This document shows positions 1 through 8,176 of a stretch of DNA of 38,142 bases, in pieces. Position 1 is the first letter of the stretch, and each line of letters begins with the position of its first letter. The translations under genes were made by a program, and so were the position numbers. Below the pieces are notes generated by a model, which searched no databases, had not been told where the DNA came from, and saw only the letters and a program-made list of their open reading frames with translations. This stretch comes from Peribacillus psychrosaccharolyticus ATCC 23296 (GTDB lineage: Bacteria > Bacillota > Bacilli > Bacillales > DSM-1321): the NCBI RefSeq assembly GCF_000305495.1, contig NZ_AJTN02000184.1, positions 1 to 38,142 on the forward strand. Direction: 5' to 3'.

Positions 1-179
1 ATGATGTTATCTTCGTCCATTAATAAATACCACTGCGGCAAGGGATAAGGGCTGGAGATACAATGGGTTATACAGTCTTCATAGACCATCATACTTTGCT
101 CGCTGGCCCATTTACTTTGAAAAAAGGTAATGGCTTGATCCTTATATTCAGGATTTTCTTTTACAGAAATCAGTTTCAT
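1..179 (-). CDS. GNAT family N-acetyltransferase, N-terminal part only
   Basis: The gene runs off the left edge of the window; about 59 codons from ATG 179 are visible. The start is supported by GAGAGGTG a few bases upstream on the minus strand. The visible residues begin MKLISVKENPEYKDQ and include the stretch WASEQSMMVYEDC and a PLPQWYLLMDED segment. I recall this as the N-terminus of a Bacillus GNAT acetyltransferase group in which a short aromatic segment precedes the central beta strands. The acetyl-CoA motif lies outside the window, so substrate and intactness cannot be judged. It is divergent from the DUF2268 gene at 319, and the two share the 139-base gap between them. The family call rests on remembered family resemblance, not on the catalytic motif. 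Confidence 0.6.
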   Translation of the reverse strand, partial: MKLISVKENPEYKDQAITFFQSKWASEQSMMVYEDCITHCISSPYPLPQWYLLMDEDNI

Positions 180-318
180 TCTTCTCACACCTCTCAGACT
201 AAGTAATTAGCCTTTTTGTGTAAAAGTCCTTCTTTTTATTGAAAGGCTCTCTACTTATTTAATAATATCCTATATAATGGTAAAATATAATATTCAGATA
301 TTATCGAGGAGTGGGCAG

Positions 319-1239
319 TTGTTGAAGCGGATGTTTTGGTGCAGTTTTGGATTATTAGTAGTGTTGTTAACAGGATCATGTACGAATAAAGAAGAAAGTA
401 AGCTAAAAGGAATTGAATTTAAAGCTAACGGTCTGGAGTTCGAGATTTTGGAAACCAATGTTCTTTTTGTCCATTACCTAGAAAAGGTTGATACGACGGA
501 AGATGCAAAAGAGTTATATGATAAAGAAATCATCCAGCCAATCTATGATTCTTGCTTTAAAGAAGGTGAATACATACATATGGCTGAAGGTTTTCTAACT
601 AATCCTCCCACTGATTTATCATTACTTAGAACGAATGTGAACAACTATGATTCGGATACAATGATAAAAAATATCAAGAAATCCTTAACTGAATCGGCTC
701 GGCACTTACAGGGTAAAAAGAAAACAACCATTTGTGTAATCCCTTCTAAAGATAGTATTAATAACAATGATTTATTAGGATTGACCGTTGGTACAGGAAA
801 AATCTTAATGTTTACACATCTGTTTGACTCAGATACTTCCATACAATCTACTATCGCGCATGAATATCACCATAGTGTATGGACCAAGAAATATCTCGAA
901 TCTTCACCTAGCGATACTGTATTAGATAACCTCGTCTTCGAGGGGAAGGCTAAAATGTTTGAAGATAAGGTGATTGGCCCAGTCTCTGTAGATAACTCGT
1001 ATAACAGAACGGTTTGGGAGACTATTGAAGGAGATTTATTTAAAGAAGATATTGAGCGAACACTTGATATAATTAGCGGAACGGATGAAATTCCTTATCT
1101 ATACGGCTACAGCGAGGGGTACAAAATAGTTAAGTCTTATTTAGAAGAATAGCCGGATACGAGCATTGAGGAATGGACGAAATTAGGTGCGACGACGATT
1201 TTTGAAAAAGGAAAGTATGTTGAGAAATTTTATCAATAA
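319..1239 (+). pseudogene. DUF2268-type Zn-protease lipoprotein, in-frame TAG near the C-terminus
   Basis: This is a predicted exported lipoprotein with a zinc-metalloprotease-like domain. TTG 319 is preferred because GAGGAG lies 7 bases upstream; an ATG at 277 has no such site. After a basic start and a hydrophobic segment comes LLTGSC, with the lipid-modified Cys about residue 21. The motif HEYHH (about residues 181-185 from TTG 319) matches the HExxH-like signature of DUF2268 proteins. The reading frame is stopped by TAG at 1150-1152 and continues in the same frame for 28 more codons (PDTSIEEWTKLG onward) to TAA 1237-1239. That tail has the character of the normal family C-terminus. It is therefore a nonsense-truncated gene, although the catalytic core is upstream of the lesion and could still be made. 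The final TAA overlaps the ribosome binding site of the next gene, implying an ancestral operon. Confidence 0.78.
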
Positions 1240-1250
1240 AGGAGTATATC

Positions 1251-1786
1251 GTGATCCTTCAAAATAGTGTATGTCATGGCAAGTATACCATTAGATCTGC
1301 CCATGAATCAGATGCGGAGAGCTTGTCCGAGTTACGAGTAAAAATTGATGGGGAAACTGAAAATATGGATAGAGAAAAAGGCAAAGCATTTATTGATATA
1401 CCGGGATTTAAAGAAATCATAAAGTTCGACAGTGAGAGTCATAGAAACCTATTTTTAGTTGCGGTCATACATAATCAGATTGTCGGGTTTTCTAGATGCG
1501 AAGGAAGTGTTTTGAAAAGATTCTCACATAAAATAGAATTTGGCGTTTGTGTAGCAAAAGAATATTGGGGTTATGGCATTGGAAAAACGCTGTTAACTGA
1601 ATCAATATTATGGGCAGACACCAACGGTATAAAAAAATAACCTTGAATGTGTTAGAAACGAACGAAAAGGCGATTATCCTTTATAAAAAGCATGGTTTTG
1701 AAATAGAAGGTGTATTAAAGAAAGATAAACTCCTCTCTGACGGGCATTACTATAACACATTGATGATGGGAAGATGGAAAGAATAG
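1251..1786 (+). pseudogene. GNAT family N-acetyltransferase, frameshifted in an A7 run
   Basis: GTG 1251 follows AAGGAG with 7-base spacing, and the site overlaps the stop of the preceding gene. Residues 1-129 carry a GNAT fold ending in the acetyl-CoA signature EYWGYGIGKTLL (residues 104-115). The frame then hits TAA just after an A7 run at 1631-1637. One added A restores a continuous frame (ITLNVLETNEKAIILYKKHG onward, then FEIEGVLKK) to TAG 1784-1786. That segment is the textbook last third of a GNAT domain, with the N-x-A-x-x-L-Y-x-K-x-G-F motif. The full protein would be about 178 residues, normal for the family. The lesion could be a true deletion, a sequencing error, or a slippage site from which some full-length product is still made. 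Confidence 0.8.
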
Positions 1787-1833
1787 ACAATGATGAAAGC
1801 ATCATAGATTAACATAAGTGAGGGAGATTAAAC

Positions 1834-2328
1834 ATGTTTGGTTTTTTCACCAAAAATAAATTAGTTAAAGATGATTTAAGAGGAATTGCTACATTAATGT
1901 ATGAAGATGTTTCAAGCAATCCTTGGGATCAAGAAAATCTAACAAAAAGGAAATTAGATTTCACGGTTGAGAGTGTGCGAACGATCGATCTTTATTCCCA
2001 ACGGTTAATGACGACTGAAGATGGGTTAAAACTGATGAATCAGTATTTTGACAATTAAGTGGTACGGATAGGGGCTTATCTGGGTGAAGTGATTAGATAT
2101 AGTATGTACGACAACGATTTTCAATGGTATGAATTTAATTCTGTAAACTCGTATTCTTCTAAACTGAGTGAAAATGACCGACGTCCTGAAACAGACACGG
2201 TACTCTATTCGAAAAAAAGGGACATCGTATTATTTCCTATTGCAGATGCAGAGTTATTCCTAGAAGGGAACTCGACCTATCCTACATTATTAAACTATGT
2301 AGATGAAACAATCAAACTGAATACGTGA
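1834..2328 (+). pseudogene. Uncharacterised protein split by an in-frame TAA
   Basis: ATG 1834 follows GAGGGAG with good spacing. The first 74 codons (MFGFFTKNKLVKDDLRG onward) end at TAA 2056-2058. Immediately after it, in the same frame, an open stretch of 89 codons runs to TGA 2326-2328 (VVRIGAYLGEVIRYSM onward). Reading through the TAA gives a coherent soluble protein of about 164 residues. Its first half is charged and helical, and its second half holds the hydrophobic LGEVIR segment. A TTA-to-TAA change would explain the stop. The GTG at 2059 has no ribosome binding site, so the second half is not a separate gene. I do not recognise the family. It is the third broken gene in a row after 319 and 1251. 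Confidence 0.65.
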
Positions 2329-2575
2329 TAAGTTAGGCGGCGGGGTCAGGTGAGGGGACCTTGTTCCTTGGATATATTGGTGAAAATCGATTCTCTTCTG
2401 TAAGGCGCCATCCCTGAATCATTACAAGCAGCTTAGCGCTTTGAACAGCTGTATTCACCCTGCAGATTGCTTTCGTGAATCAATCCATACCAATGGAGCT
2501 AGGCTTGGTTCAAAAGTTACTATGAGAAATATGTATAAAAATGTTATAATACCCTAAAAAGAGGTGATTGTTTAG
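2329..2575. other. Gene-free gap with a possible minus-strand coding remnant
   Basis: No complete gene is visible. The left part is more GC-rich than its surroundings. On the minus strand, from about 2466 down to a stop at 2329-2331, there is an open stretch of about 45 codons without a good start or ribosome binding site (it includes AKLLVMIQGWRLTEENRFSP). It reads like debris of a gene end, but I cannot assign a family. The final 50 bases lead into the ribosome binding site of the next small gene. Confidence 0.25.
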
Positions 2576-2737
2576 ATGGGCGGAACCTTCTTTTTTCTTT
2601 TATTCATGTTTTTGCTTCCTTTCTTGATAATTATAGGTATGGCAAGCTTGATCCGTTTTGCACAAGAAAGGATGTACTCGTTATCGAGCATAGAAAAAAG
2701 AGCAGTTGATCCGTCAGGAGAAGTATCTGCCAAATAA
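2576..2737 (+). CDS. Small single-pass membrane protein, 53 residues
   Basis: ATG 2576 has GAGGTGAT 7 bases upstream, a strong Bacillus site. The product begins MGGTFFFLLFMFLLPFLIII, one hydrophobic helix covering about residues 4-27. A short polar tail of about 26 residues ending GEVSAK is probably cytoplasmic. It ends 23 bases before the start of the lipoprotein gene at 2761, so the two are likely co-transcribed. I do not recognise a family. The ribosome binding site and the clean membrane-helix composition argue that it is a genuine small gene. Confidence 0.55.
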   Translation: MGGTFFFLLFMFLLPFLIIIGMASLIRFAQERMYSLSSIEKRAVDPSGEVSAK

Positions 2738-2760
2738 ATTCGATGGCAAGGTATAAGTGG

Positions 2761-3363
2761 GTGAAAAGGGAATTGAAAAGGCTCATGTACATAGCCATGT
2801 TACTGTGCTTATCCGTTTTATTTAGCGGGTGTGATGAGAAAACACAGAAATCAGATTCTGCGATAGCTGAAGCGAAGTTGTCGGAAAGAGAAAAAGAATT
2901 ACTAAGGACTGTAACTGATCAGTATTTTGTATGCGATTACAAAGTGGATCCTAGCTATAAGACGGTAACTGTCTGGGTGGAAAAATATCAGTCTGGTAAA
3001 AAGGTTGGTGAAAAGCTTGCCCATATGACAGCTGAGGTTAAAGAGTCTGGTACGCTTACCTATGCGACTTCTAAAACGACTGAGGATCAGGACACTGCCT
3101 TTATCACAGGGATAGATGGAAATAGTAGTGCGAGTTCCGTTGTCGAGCATCGCTTAGAACGTTCTGCAAGTATACTCGGAAGCAATCCAGAACCTCTTCA
3201 TCCAAGTAATGGGGAGTTGATTTTAGCCAGTTTAAGCTATGGAATAGATGGAAGTGAATTACGTTCACTATCTACTGATTTTTACCGTAATTCAGAAATA
3301 AACATAGACGAGTTACAAAATTATGATACGGTTTATTTGTTTAAGAGTAAGTTTACTCAATAA
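2761..3363 (+). CDS. Putative lipoprotein of unknown function
   Basis: The product is an exported lipoprotein. GTG 2761 is chosen because AAGGT sits 8 bases upstream and the resulting signal peptide (KRELKRLMYIAMLLCLSVLF then SGC) is ideal, with the modified Cys at residue 24. An ATG at 2743 lacks a ribosome binding site. The mature part is about 177 residues and polar. It contains a beta-rich stretch with YKTVTVWVEKYQSGKKVGE and a Ser/Thr-rich centre. I see no catalytic motif and no family I can name. It follows the small membrane gene at 2576 closely, so the pair may act together at the cell surface. Confidence 0.65.
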   Translation: MKRELKRLMYIAMLLCLSVLFSGCDEKTQKSDSAIAEAKLSEREKELLRTVTDQYFVCDYKVDPSYKTVTVWVEKYQSGKKVGEKLAHMTAEVKESGTLTYATSKTTEDQDTAFITGIDGNSSASSVVEHRLERSASILGSNPEPLHPSNGELILASLSYGIDGSELRSLSTDFYRNSEINIDELQNYDTVYLFKSKFTQ

Positions 3364-3396
3364 AGAAATACATAACTGAAATGGGAGTGTTTGATT

Positions 3397-3744
3397 ATGA
3401 TAGAAAGAATGGATACGGTTTGTTTAAAAGTGCATGATGTCGCAGCTTCAAGTCTTTGGTACCAAGAAATCCTCGGTTTTAAAGAGTCTGATAAAGGTGA
3501 TGGCTATCGCGTGTTAAGCATTGGTGACAGTGGGACAGCTTTAACAATTGAAGAGGGAGATGAAGGAACGTTGCCTGGAAATCATGCGTATCCGATCTTT
3601 TTTACGAAAGACATTGAACAAACACGTACAAAATTAATGGAACAATCCATTAAGGTTAGTCAACTAAAAAAAGAAGGTCGAAATACTTTTTTTGATGTCT
3701 ACGATATAGATAATAATAAATTGCAAGTATGTTTCTGGGAGTAA
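3397..3744 (+). CDS. VOC family protein (glyoxalase/bleomycin-resistance fold)
   Basis: A single-domain VOC protein of 115 residues, which would act as a homodimer. ATG 3397 is preferred over TTG 3391 because GGGAG is 9 bases upstream of the ATG. The fold signature is seen in the N-terminal TVCLKVHDVAASSLWYQEIL segment and in the C-terminal FDVYDIDNNKLQVCFWE segment, which carries the last metal-ligand position of the family (Glu near the end). Members include glyoxalases, thiol transferases and antibiotic-binding proteins, so the substrate cannot be told from sequence. It lies 17 bases before the next gene and may share its transcript. Confidence 0.8.
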   Translation: MIERMDTVCLKVHDVAASSLWYQEILGFKESDKGDGYRVLSIGDSGTALTIEEGDEGTLPGNHAYPIFFTKDIEQTRTKLMEQSIKVSQLKKEGRNTFFDVYDIDNNKLQVCFWE

Positions 3745-3761
3745 TATGGAGGTGAAGCGGG

Positions 3762-4619
3762 TTGATCTCTAATAGCAGCATAAACGAACTGCGTCCCGAC
3801 TGTGAGAACTGTTTTGGATTATGTTGTGTGGCACTGCCCTTTGGTGCCTCGGCAGATTTCCCTGTCGATAAAGAAAAGGGGAGGCCGTGTCCCAATCTGC
3901 AATCTGATTTTCGCTGCGGTATTCATAAAAGCCTTCGGCAGCGCGGCTTCAAAGGCTGTACAGTCTTCGAATGTTTTGGTGCAGGACAAAAGGTTTCCCA
4001 AGGCACATTTGGAGGTGTTCACTGGAACGAAGGAACAGATACTGCAAAGAAGATGTTTGACGTATTACCCATTATGCATCAGCTTCACGAAATGCTTTGG
4101 TATCTAAAGGAAGCGCTGACATTTAGTGAGTCACGCCTGATTCACAGTGATCTTCACAAATTGTTTATTGAGACGGAACAACTGACTAACCAAAGTGCTG
4201 ATTTTCTTTTAGCATTAAACATACCAGCACACCGGGCAAGGGTGAACCCGCTGCTATTACAGACAAGTGAATTTGTGCGAACCGCACAACCTGCGCAAGT
4301 TTCGAAAAAAAGAAAAAAGCTGCTGAATCATCGAGGTGCAGATTTAATGGGTGTCAATCTAAGGGGAGCTGACCTTAGAACGGCCGATTTCAGGGGTGCT
4401 TACTTAATTGCTGCTGACCTTCGGGACACAGACTTGAGAAAGGCAGATTTTATTGGAGCAGATTTCCGTGACGCTGATATCAGAGGAGCCGATCTTACTG
4501 GAAGCATCTTTCTTACTCAAGTACAGGTGAATGCAGCAAAGGGAGACGCCGCTACGAAACTACCAAACTTGGTTTCTCACCCAAGTCACTGGTCGAAGAA
4601 TAAGAAGAATGATTGGTAA
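3762..4619 (+). CDS. Cys-cluster (YkgJ-like) plus pentapeptide-repeat protein
   Basis: A 285-residue two-part protein. TTG 3762 follows GGAGGTG with correct spacing. The N-terminal part has a dense Cys pattern: C14, C17, C21, C22, C43, C52, C66 and C71, including C-x2-C-x3-C-C. This resembles the YkgJ/UPF0153 type, which is thought to bind a metal or Fe-S cluster. A helical linker follows (about residues 95-185). Residues about 191-250 are twelve consecutive pentapeptide repeats of the A(D/N)LRG type, which fold as a right-handed quadrilateral beta-helix. I recall homologues with both parts in Bacillus. The function is unknown; pentapeptide helices in other proteins mimic DNA or mediate protein contacts. 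An intrinsic terminator follows directly. Confidence 0.82.
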   Translation: MISNSSINELRPDCENCFGLCCVALPFGASADFPVDKEKGRPCPNLQSDFRCGIHKSLRQRGFKGCTVFECFGAGQKVSQGTFGGVHWNEGTDTAKKMFDVLPIMHQLHEMLWYLKEALTFSESRLIHSDLHKLFIETEQLTNQSADFLLALNIPAHRARVNPLLLQTSEFVRTAQPAQVSKKRKKLLNHRGADLMGVNLRGADLRTADFRGAYLIAADLRDTDLRKADFIGADFRDADIRGADLTGSIFLTQVQVNAAKGDAATKLPNLVSHPSHWSKNKKNDW

Positions 4620-4623
4620 CTAC

Positions 4624-4660
4624 AGGGCTGGTTCTAGTGAAATAGGTCCAGCCTTTTTTC
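4624..4660 (+). terminator. Rho-independent terminator of the 3762 gene
   Basis: GGCTGG (4626-4631) pairs with CCAGCC (4648-4653) and is followed by six T. It lies five bases after the stop of the pentapeptide gene and before the convergent kinase-like gene. Confidence 0.75.
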
Positions 4661-4681
4661 ACATGCTAAGCCTTTAGTGAT

Positions 4682-5209
4682 CTAATTTTTAATCACAATT
4701 TCTCCCTCACCTATTGGTCTTTGGAAACCAGCAAGGTAGGAAGTTAAGATTTCTTCTGTAATAGGGAAAGCATTGGCATCATTCCGTTTGTTTCGTATCT
4801 TAAGCCGTTCACGCAAATCATTAGGATGCACGTCTAAATAAATTAGTTTCCAGTTACCTCCTGACTCTTCAATGAGTTGTTTGTAGTCGTTCCTTTTTTC
4901 ACGGTCCCAAAAACTGTAATCAATCACCACGTGTTGTTTATTGTGAATGAACTGTATTAAATAATTGAGCAACTTTCTTTCTGCATCTTTCTTGTATTCT
5001 TCAATTTTTTCAATTGGAAAGTCAATGCCATATTGACCGTTAGTAGTCCAGATTTCTTCATCAATAGAAAGACGTACAAATCCTCTTTTTTCTAATTCTT
5101 TGGCGAAAGTAGTCTTCCCAGAACCAGCAACACCACACATCATGATCACTAGAGAGGTTAGGTCATTTCGTTCACGATAAAGGAAGTCAAAGTCAAACGT
5201 TTCAAACAT
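4682..5209 (-). CDS. P-loop ATP-binding protein, kinase/zeta-toxin-like
   Basis: A 175-residue P-loop NTPase predicted to phosphorylate a small molecule or polynucleotide end. ATG 5209 is chosen because a purine-rich site (G-run plus GAG) lies 7 bases upstream. An upstream ATG at 5248 lacks one. The Walker A motif is GVAGSGKTT (residues 26-34). Next come a strand with the catalytic-type Asp in LSIDEEIW and the HVVIDYSFWDREKR segment. A lid-like basic segment, RLKIRNKR, lies near residues 135-142. This order fits the AAA_33/zeta-like kinases. No antitoxin-like partner is adjacent, so a toxin role is not supported. The upstream gene on the same strand ends 64 bases away. Confidence 0.75.
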   Translation of the reverse strand: MFETFDFDFLYRERNDLTSLVIMMCGVAGSGKTTFAKELEKRGFVRLSIDEEIWTTNGQYGIDFPIEKIEEYKKDAERKLLNYLIQFIHNKQHVVIDYSFWDREKRNDYKQLIEESGGNWKLIYLDVHPNDLRERLKIRNKRNDANAFPITEEILTSYLAGFQRPIGEGEIVIKN

Positions 5210-5273
5210 CTGGATACTCCCCCCCGATTTTTTGAGATTGTTGAACATGATCTATTGGCGCAGCCGTTCCCAA

Positions 5274-5594
5274 TTAAGGACCAGTACCGCAAGATATCGT
5301 AAATATGTCTTTTCCGCTCTCTTTTGCATAGCATAATTGTCCAGTGCTGCCTGTTTCATTATCCCAATCATTCCATAAAACATTGTATAGCTCACCAAAC
5401 TGGGGATCTATAGTATTTGTGTTTCTTATTATTGCGAAAAAGCTTTGATAAGGATGGCCATCTTGTTGAATATAGTTTCTAACAGCACTTTTTGGAGAAT
5501 GATCGTCATGTACGATAGGGGCTAAGAGTGGAGCAGAAATAATAAAGATTAATAAGAGCATACAAACAATGAAAAAACTAGTCCGTTTCCGCAT
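5274..5594 (-). CDS. Small secreted or membrane-anchored protein
   Basis: A 106-residue protein whose ATG is preceded by AGGAGGT 7 bases upstream. Residues 1-27 are a basic start plus hydrophobic core (MRKRTSFFIVCMLLLIFIIS), acting as a signal anchor or cleavable signal. The exported remainder has two Cys near the C-terminus (CYAKES and SCGTGP) that could form a disulphide. The segment SAVRNYIQQDGHPYQSFFA suggests a compact domain. I do not recognise the family. It is read in the same direction as the kinase-like gene downstream and may be co-transcribed with it. Confidence 0.6.
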   Translation of the reverse strand: MRKRTSFFIVCMLLLIFIISAPLLAPIVHDDHSPKSAVRNYIQQDGHPYQSFFAIIRNTNTIDPQFGELYNVLWNDWDNETGSTGQLCYAKESGKDIFTISCGTGP

Positions 5595-5628
5595 ATTTGA
5601 ACCTCCTGTCTATATTAGTTACACCCTT

Positions 5629-5671
5629 ATAATAAAAAAGGCAGGGAGGGGGCTTCATTCCTATCCCTGCT
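5629..5671 (-). terminator. Terminator of the MBL-fold gene
   Basis: GCAGGGA (5641-5647) and TCCCTGC (5664-5670) form the stem. Read on the minus strand it is followed by a T-rich run, 12 bases after the stop of the gene at 5683. Confidence 0.8.
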
Positions 5672-5682
5672 TGGACATATTG

Positions 5683-6459
5683 TTAAGAAATGGGTGACTG
5701 ACTAGCGATTAATGCTGCAATTTTTTCATTAATATTACCACGCATCAGCCCGCCGTGATAGCAGACAACCGTCTCGATATCAAACGGTGTAAACTTCTCA
5801 AGTGATTGAAGAGCCTGATCCATGTTTACCGTAGAGTATGGTGAAGAGGGCTGCAGTTCACCATTATGGATGACTAACGCATCACTCGCAATTAGTGTCT
5901 TGCTAGCGTGATGATACAGACTCACATGACCTGGTGTATGACCTGGTGTATGAATAACCGTCAGTCCGCCTCCCATTGGAAGGGTCATTCCATCCGTCAT
6001 TAGCTGGGTGACGGTTGGCTTGGACGGTCGTATAAAAGTATTTTCGTATTGCTTGCGTACGTCATCCGGTACTGATGCTAATTCGGCAGCTAAATTCTCA
6101 GATGGAAATTTTAAAAGTCCGGCTTTTCCATCAATCGTATTCCGATCGTCCGCGTGAGCATAGACATCGAATGGGGCTTCTCCTGAGTCATCTAAGAATC
6201 CTGGGAATCCGCCAATATGATCAATATCCTGATGTGTCAGTATGACCGCTCGAAGCGGTTTCTTAGAGAATCCTGCTTTCTCAACATAGGAAAGAATGTC
6301 TATTGCTAAGCCAGGCATGCCTGTATCAATTAAGGTCCAATCGTCTTTATCATTGATAATTACTGGGTGGATCATCATTGAGCGTCCACCGAGCTTCATT
6401 TCTAATTCTAGCATTTCTAATCCATCACTAATGCGCATATCATTGCCGAGCCGACGCAA
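5683..6459 (-). CDS. MBL-fold metallo-hydrolase
   Basis: A 258-residue metallo-beta-lactamase-fold hydrolase. TTG 6459 is used because GAGG lies 7 bases upstream; an in-frame ATG at 6438 has no site. The metal motif is THQDIDHIGG (residues 75-84), an HxDxDH variant common in this subgroup. It is followed by HTPGHTPGHVSLY (170-182), an Asp at about 193 and a final YHGG near 234-237. These are the expected five ligand blocks, so the enzyme looks intact. The likely chemistry is hydrolysis of a lactone, thioester or phosphoester; the substrate is unknown. It forms its own transcription unit with a clear terminator. Confidence 0.85.
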   Translation of the reverse strand: MRRLGNDMRISDGLEMLELEMKLGGRSMMIHPVIINDKDDWTLIDTGMPGLAIDILSYVEKAGFSKKPLRAVILTHQDIDHIGGFPGFLDDSGEAPFDVYAHADDRNTIDGKAGLLKFPSENLAAELASVPDDVRKQYENTFIRPSKPTVTQLMTDGMTLPMGGGLTVIHTPGHTPGHVSLYHHASKTLIASDALVIHNGELQPSSPYSTVNMDQALQSLEKFTPFDIETVVCYHGGLMRGNINEKIAALIASQSPIS

Positions 6460-6542
6460 AGAACGTCCTCAGCGCACCTCCCTTTTAGGAATATTTTAAC
6501 ATATCAAGTCAGCTCCGCATATAAGTTAACGTGAATGGCTGA

Positions 6543-6585
6543 TAAAAGAAAAACTCCCGCTCTTCACATGAGGAGGAGCGGGAGT
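6543..6585 (-). terminator. Terminator of yfmQ
   Basis: A strong hairpin with arms ACTCCCGCTC-type (6553-6562) and GAGCGGGAGT (6576-6585), followed on the minus strand by a T-rich tail. It sits just after the yfmQ stop. Confidence 0.85.
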
Positions 6586-6592
6586 GGTAACC

Positions 6593-7042
6593 TTATATAA
6601 TCGTTTCTAAATCGGTACTGGAACGTTTTTGGAGACTATCGGAAAATAAGCTATATGCAGCTAATTTCTTTTTGTATTGTTTGACAACATCGATGCGGTC
6701 ATTATATATGAAGACATGTAACCGAATCTCTCTTTTTCCTTGTTTTGTGTCAAAGACGAATGAAGTTTCACTACCTTCTGGATGCAAAAATAATTGCTCA
6801 TTTCCAGGGAATATATGTTTTTTCTTTAGAAATTTCGCTTCGTTAAAATGATTGATCACTTGAAGTTTTTCTTCACCTTCCAAGGGTATCCCATCCATTG
6901 TTAAGCTGGTATCCGCATGACTAATTTCAAAATGAAGATCAAATTTCCTCAAAATCCAATTCACTGCGTCAGTCGGGAGGCAGGAAACTAGTAGTTTAAT
7001 AATACTAGCTATAATGGTTAACACGATAGCTGTTGTTGACAT
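6593..7042 (-). CDS. yfmQ: YfmQ family protein
   Basis: A 149-residue protein that I recognise as YfmQ of Bacillus subtilis. Shared landmarks are the N-terminal membrane segment ending LVSCLPTDAVNW, the block HFNEAKFLKKKHIFPGNEQLF, and VDVVKQYKKKLAAYSL followed by SDSLQ near the C-terminus. One N-terminal hydrophobic helix (about residues 4-22) anchors a cytoplasmic or exported soluble domain. The biochemical function is unknown. GGAG lies 11 bases upstream of the ATG, a slightly long spacing. It stands alone, with its own terminator, between the MBL gene and the TetR gene. Confidence 0.85.
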   Translation of the reverse strand: MSTTAIVLTIIASIIKLLVSCLPTDAVNWILRKFDLHFEISHADTSLTMDGIPLEGEEKLQVINHFNEAKFLKKKHIFPGNEQLFLHPEGSETSFVFDTKQGKREIRLHVFIYNDRIDVVKQYKKKLAAYSLFSDSLQKRSSTDLETII

Positions 7043-7332
7043 CTATTATCATCTCCATAATGCGTAAAATTATATTGTTATAACGTAATAATAGTACGTG
7101 AAAGCAATTAAAAGTGCAACATCTTTCACCATTTTTCTCACTTTTCACTAAATGAACACAGAAAAGGAGACGTGACAATAATCTGACATATAAATTTATT
7201 GCGGAAAAAAGCGATGGTTCTAAATTCCCTATTCTGTTGAAATCCTTATGTAAGTATATGAATAGTTTAATAAGTGTGAAATGTCGAAAATGAAAAAAAC
7301 GACAATTACTTTTAGATGATGTCCCAGACCAA

Positions 7333-7887
7333 TTATAAATTCTTTTCTAATAATGCCCCCACTCGTTGTGCCATGTAGTGAGGGGGGCAGGGCTTTTCTT
7401 GATTGAACCACCATTCCACTACTCCCACGATAGCAGCTCCTAAAAATTGAATACGCACCTCTTCACCGTCACTTAATCCTTGAGAACTTCCTTCGGTTAT
7501 GTTTTCTTCATTCTTTAACTCTTGGAGAACAAATTCAAGGAACCGACTGCGAAAAATAGGGCCTCCTTTACTCGTTAACATCGTTGAGAAGAATAAATAA
7601 TGACTCTCAAAGTACTCGAACCATAACAATACCGCATCAATATAATCAGTATTATTAGCTGCTACTTCGCAGAGTTCCCGCAGTTTGTAAATATGTTCTT
7701 CGATTAGCTTATCTAGGAGATCAAATTTATCCATGTAGTGAAGATAGATGGTTCTTCGGCTAACATTTGCCCTGTCGGAAATTTCTTGTATCGTAATCTG
7801 ATCAATATTTTTTTCAGTCATCAGTTCAATAAAAGCTTTTTTTATCGCTTCTTGAGATTTGATTATTCTTCTATCCACCTTAGACAC
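7333..7887 (-). CDS. TetR/AcrR family transcriptional regulator
   Basis: A 184-residue TetR-type repressor. GTG 7887 is preferred because AGGTGA lies 8 bases upstream; GTG 7899 overlaps that site. The DNA-binding domain occupies about residues 1-50, with the family signature ITIQEISDRANVSRRTIYLH followed by YMDKFDLLD. The remainder is an all-helical ligand and dimer domain with no obvious ligand. It is divergent from the NAD(P)-binding gene at 8177. The 289-base gap holds a candidate operator (7993-8010), so it probably represses itself and perhaps that gene. Confidence 0.85.
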   Translation of the reverse strand: MSKVDRRIIKSQEAIKKAFIELMTEKNIDQITIQEISDRANVSRRTIYLHYMDKFDLLDKLIEEHIYKLRELCEVAANNTDYIDAVLLWFEYFESHYLFFSTMLTSKGGPIFRSRFLEFVLQELKNEENITEGSSQGLSDGEEVRIQFLGAAIVGVVEWWFNQEKPCPPHYMAQRVGALLEKNL

Positions 7888-7992
7888 GGTGAGAGTCACC
7901 TAGCTTTCTGAAAAAGATTTACACAATTTTAAATGATTTGTGAATAAATACACGAATTACGATTATTTGGTAATTGCTGACACATTCTTTTT

Positions 7993-8010
7993 TGTTTACA
8001 ATTATACACA
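7993..8010. promoter_or_regulatory. Candidate TetR operator
   Basis: TGTTTACAATTATACACA is an imperfect inverted repeat (7 of 9 positions symmetric) in the divergent region between the TetR gene and the oxidoreductase gene at 8177. It is the best dyad there. Assignment to this regulator is inferred from position only. Confidence 0.35.
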
Positions 8011-8176
8011 GTTGTTACCTAATATACCAGTGTGCATTTTTCTGCGGATATCAACCAGTAGGAGTCGATCCTCTTCGCGGTTAGCAAGCTGCTTCAAATA
8101 TTGGGAATCCACTCTGTCTAGCAGAGCAGATACAGGTAGGGATACTAATCATCACATTCTAAGGGGGAACTACTCA

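Noticed and set aside
1150-2058. Reassigned stop codons (an alternative genetic code)
   Set aside because: The in-frame stops are both TAG and TAA, other genes use TAA, TAG and TGA as ordinary ends, and frameshifts occur too. Decay explains all of them.
2341-2400. Insertion-sequence end
   Set aside because: GC-rich text with short symmetric words is present, but I see no terminal inverted repeats, target duplication or transposase motif.
4682-5209. Zeta-toxin type toxin-antitoxin system
   Set aside because: The kinase-like protein has a Walker A motif, but no small antitoxin gene is next to it. The neighbouring gene encodes an exported peptide.
8037-8150. Minus-strand coding-like stretch (LLDRVDSQYLKQLANREEDR)
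   Set aside because: It is short, has no ribosome binding site and starts after a stop. It may be debris brought in with the GC-rich gene, but I cannot support it as a gene.
7940-8176. N-terminal extension of the NAD(P)-binding protein
   Set aside because: The open frame has no ribosome binding site at 7940, the translation is low-complexity, and a perfect site precedes ATG 8177 where the dinucleotide-binding motif starts.
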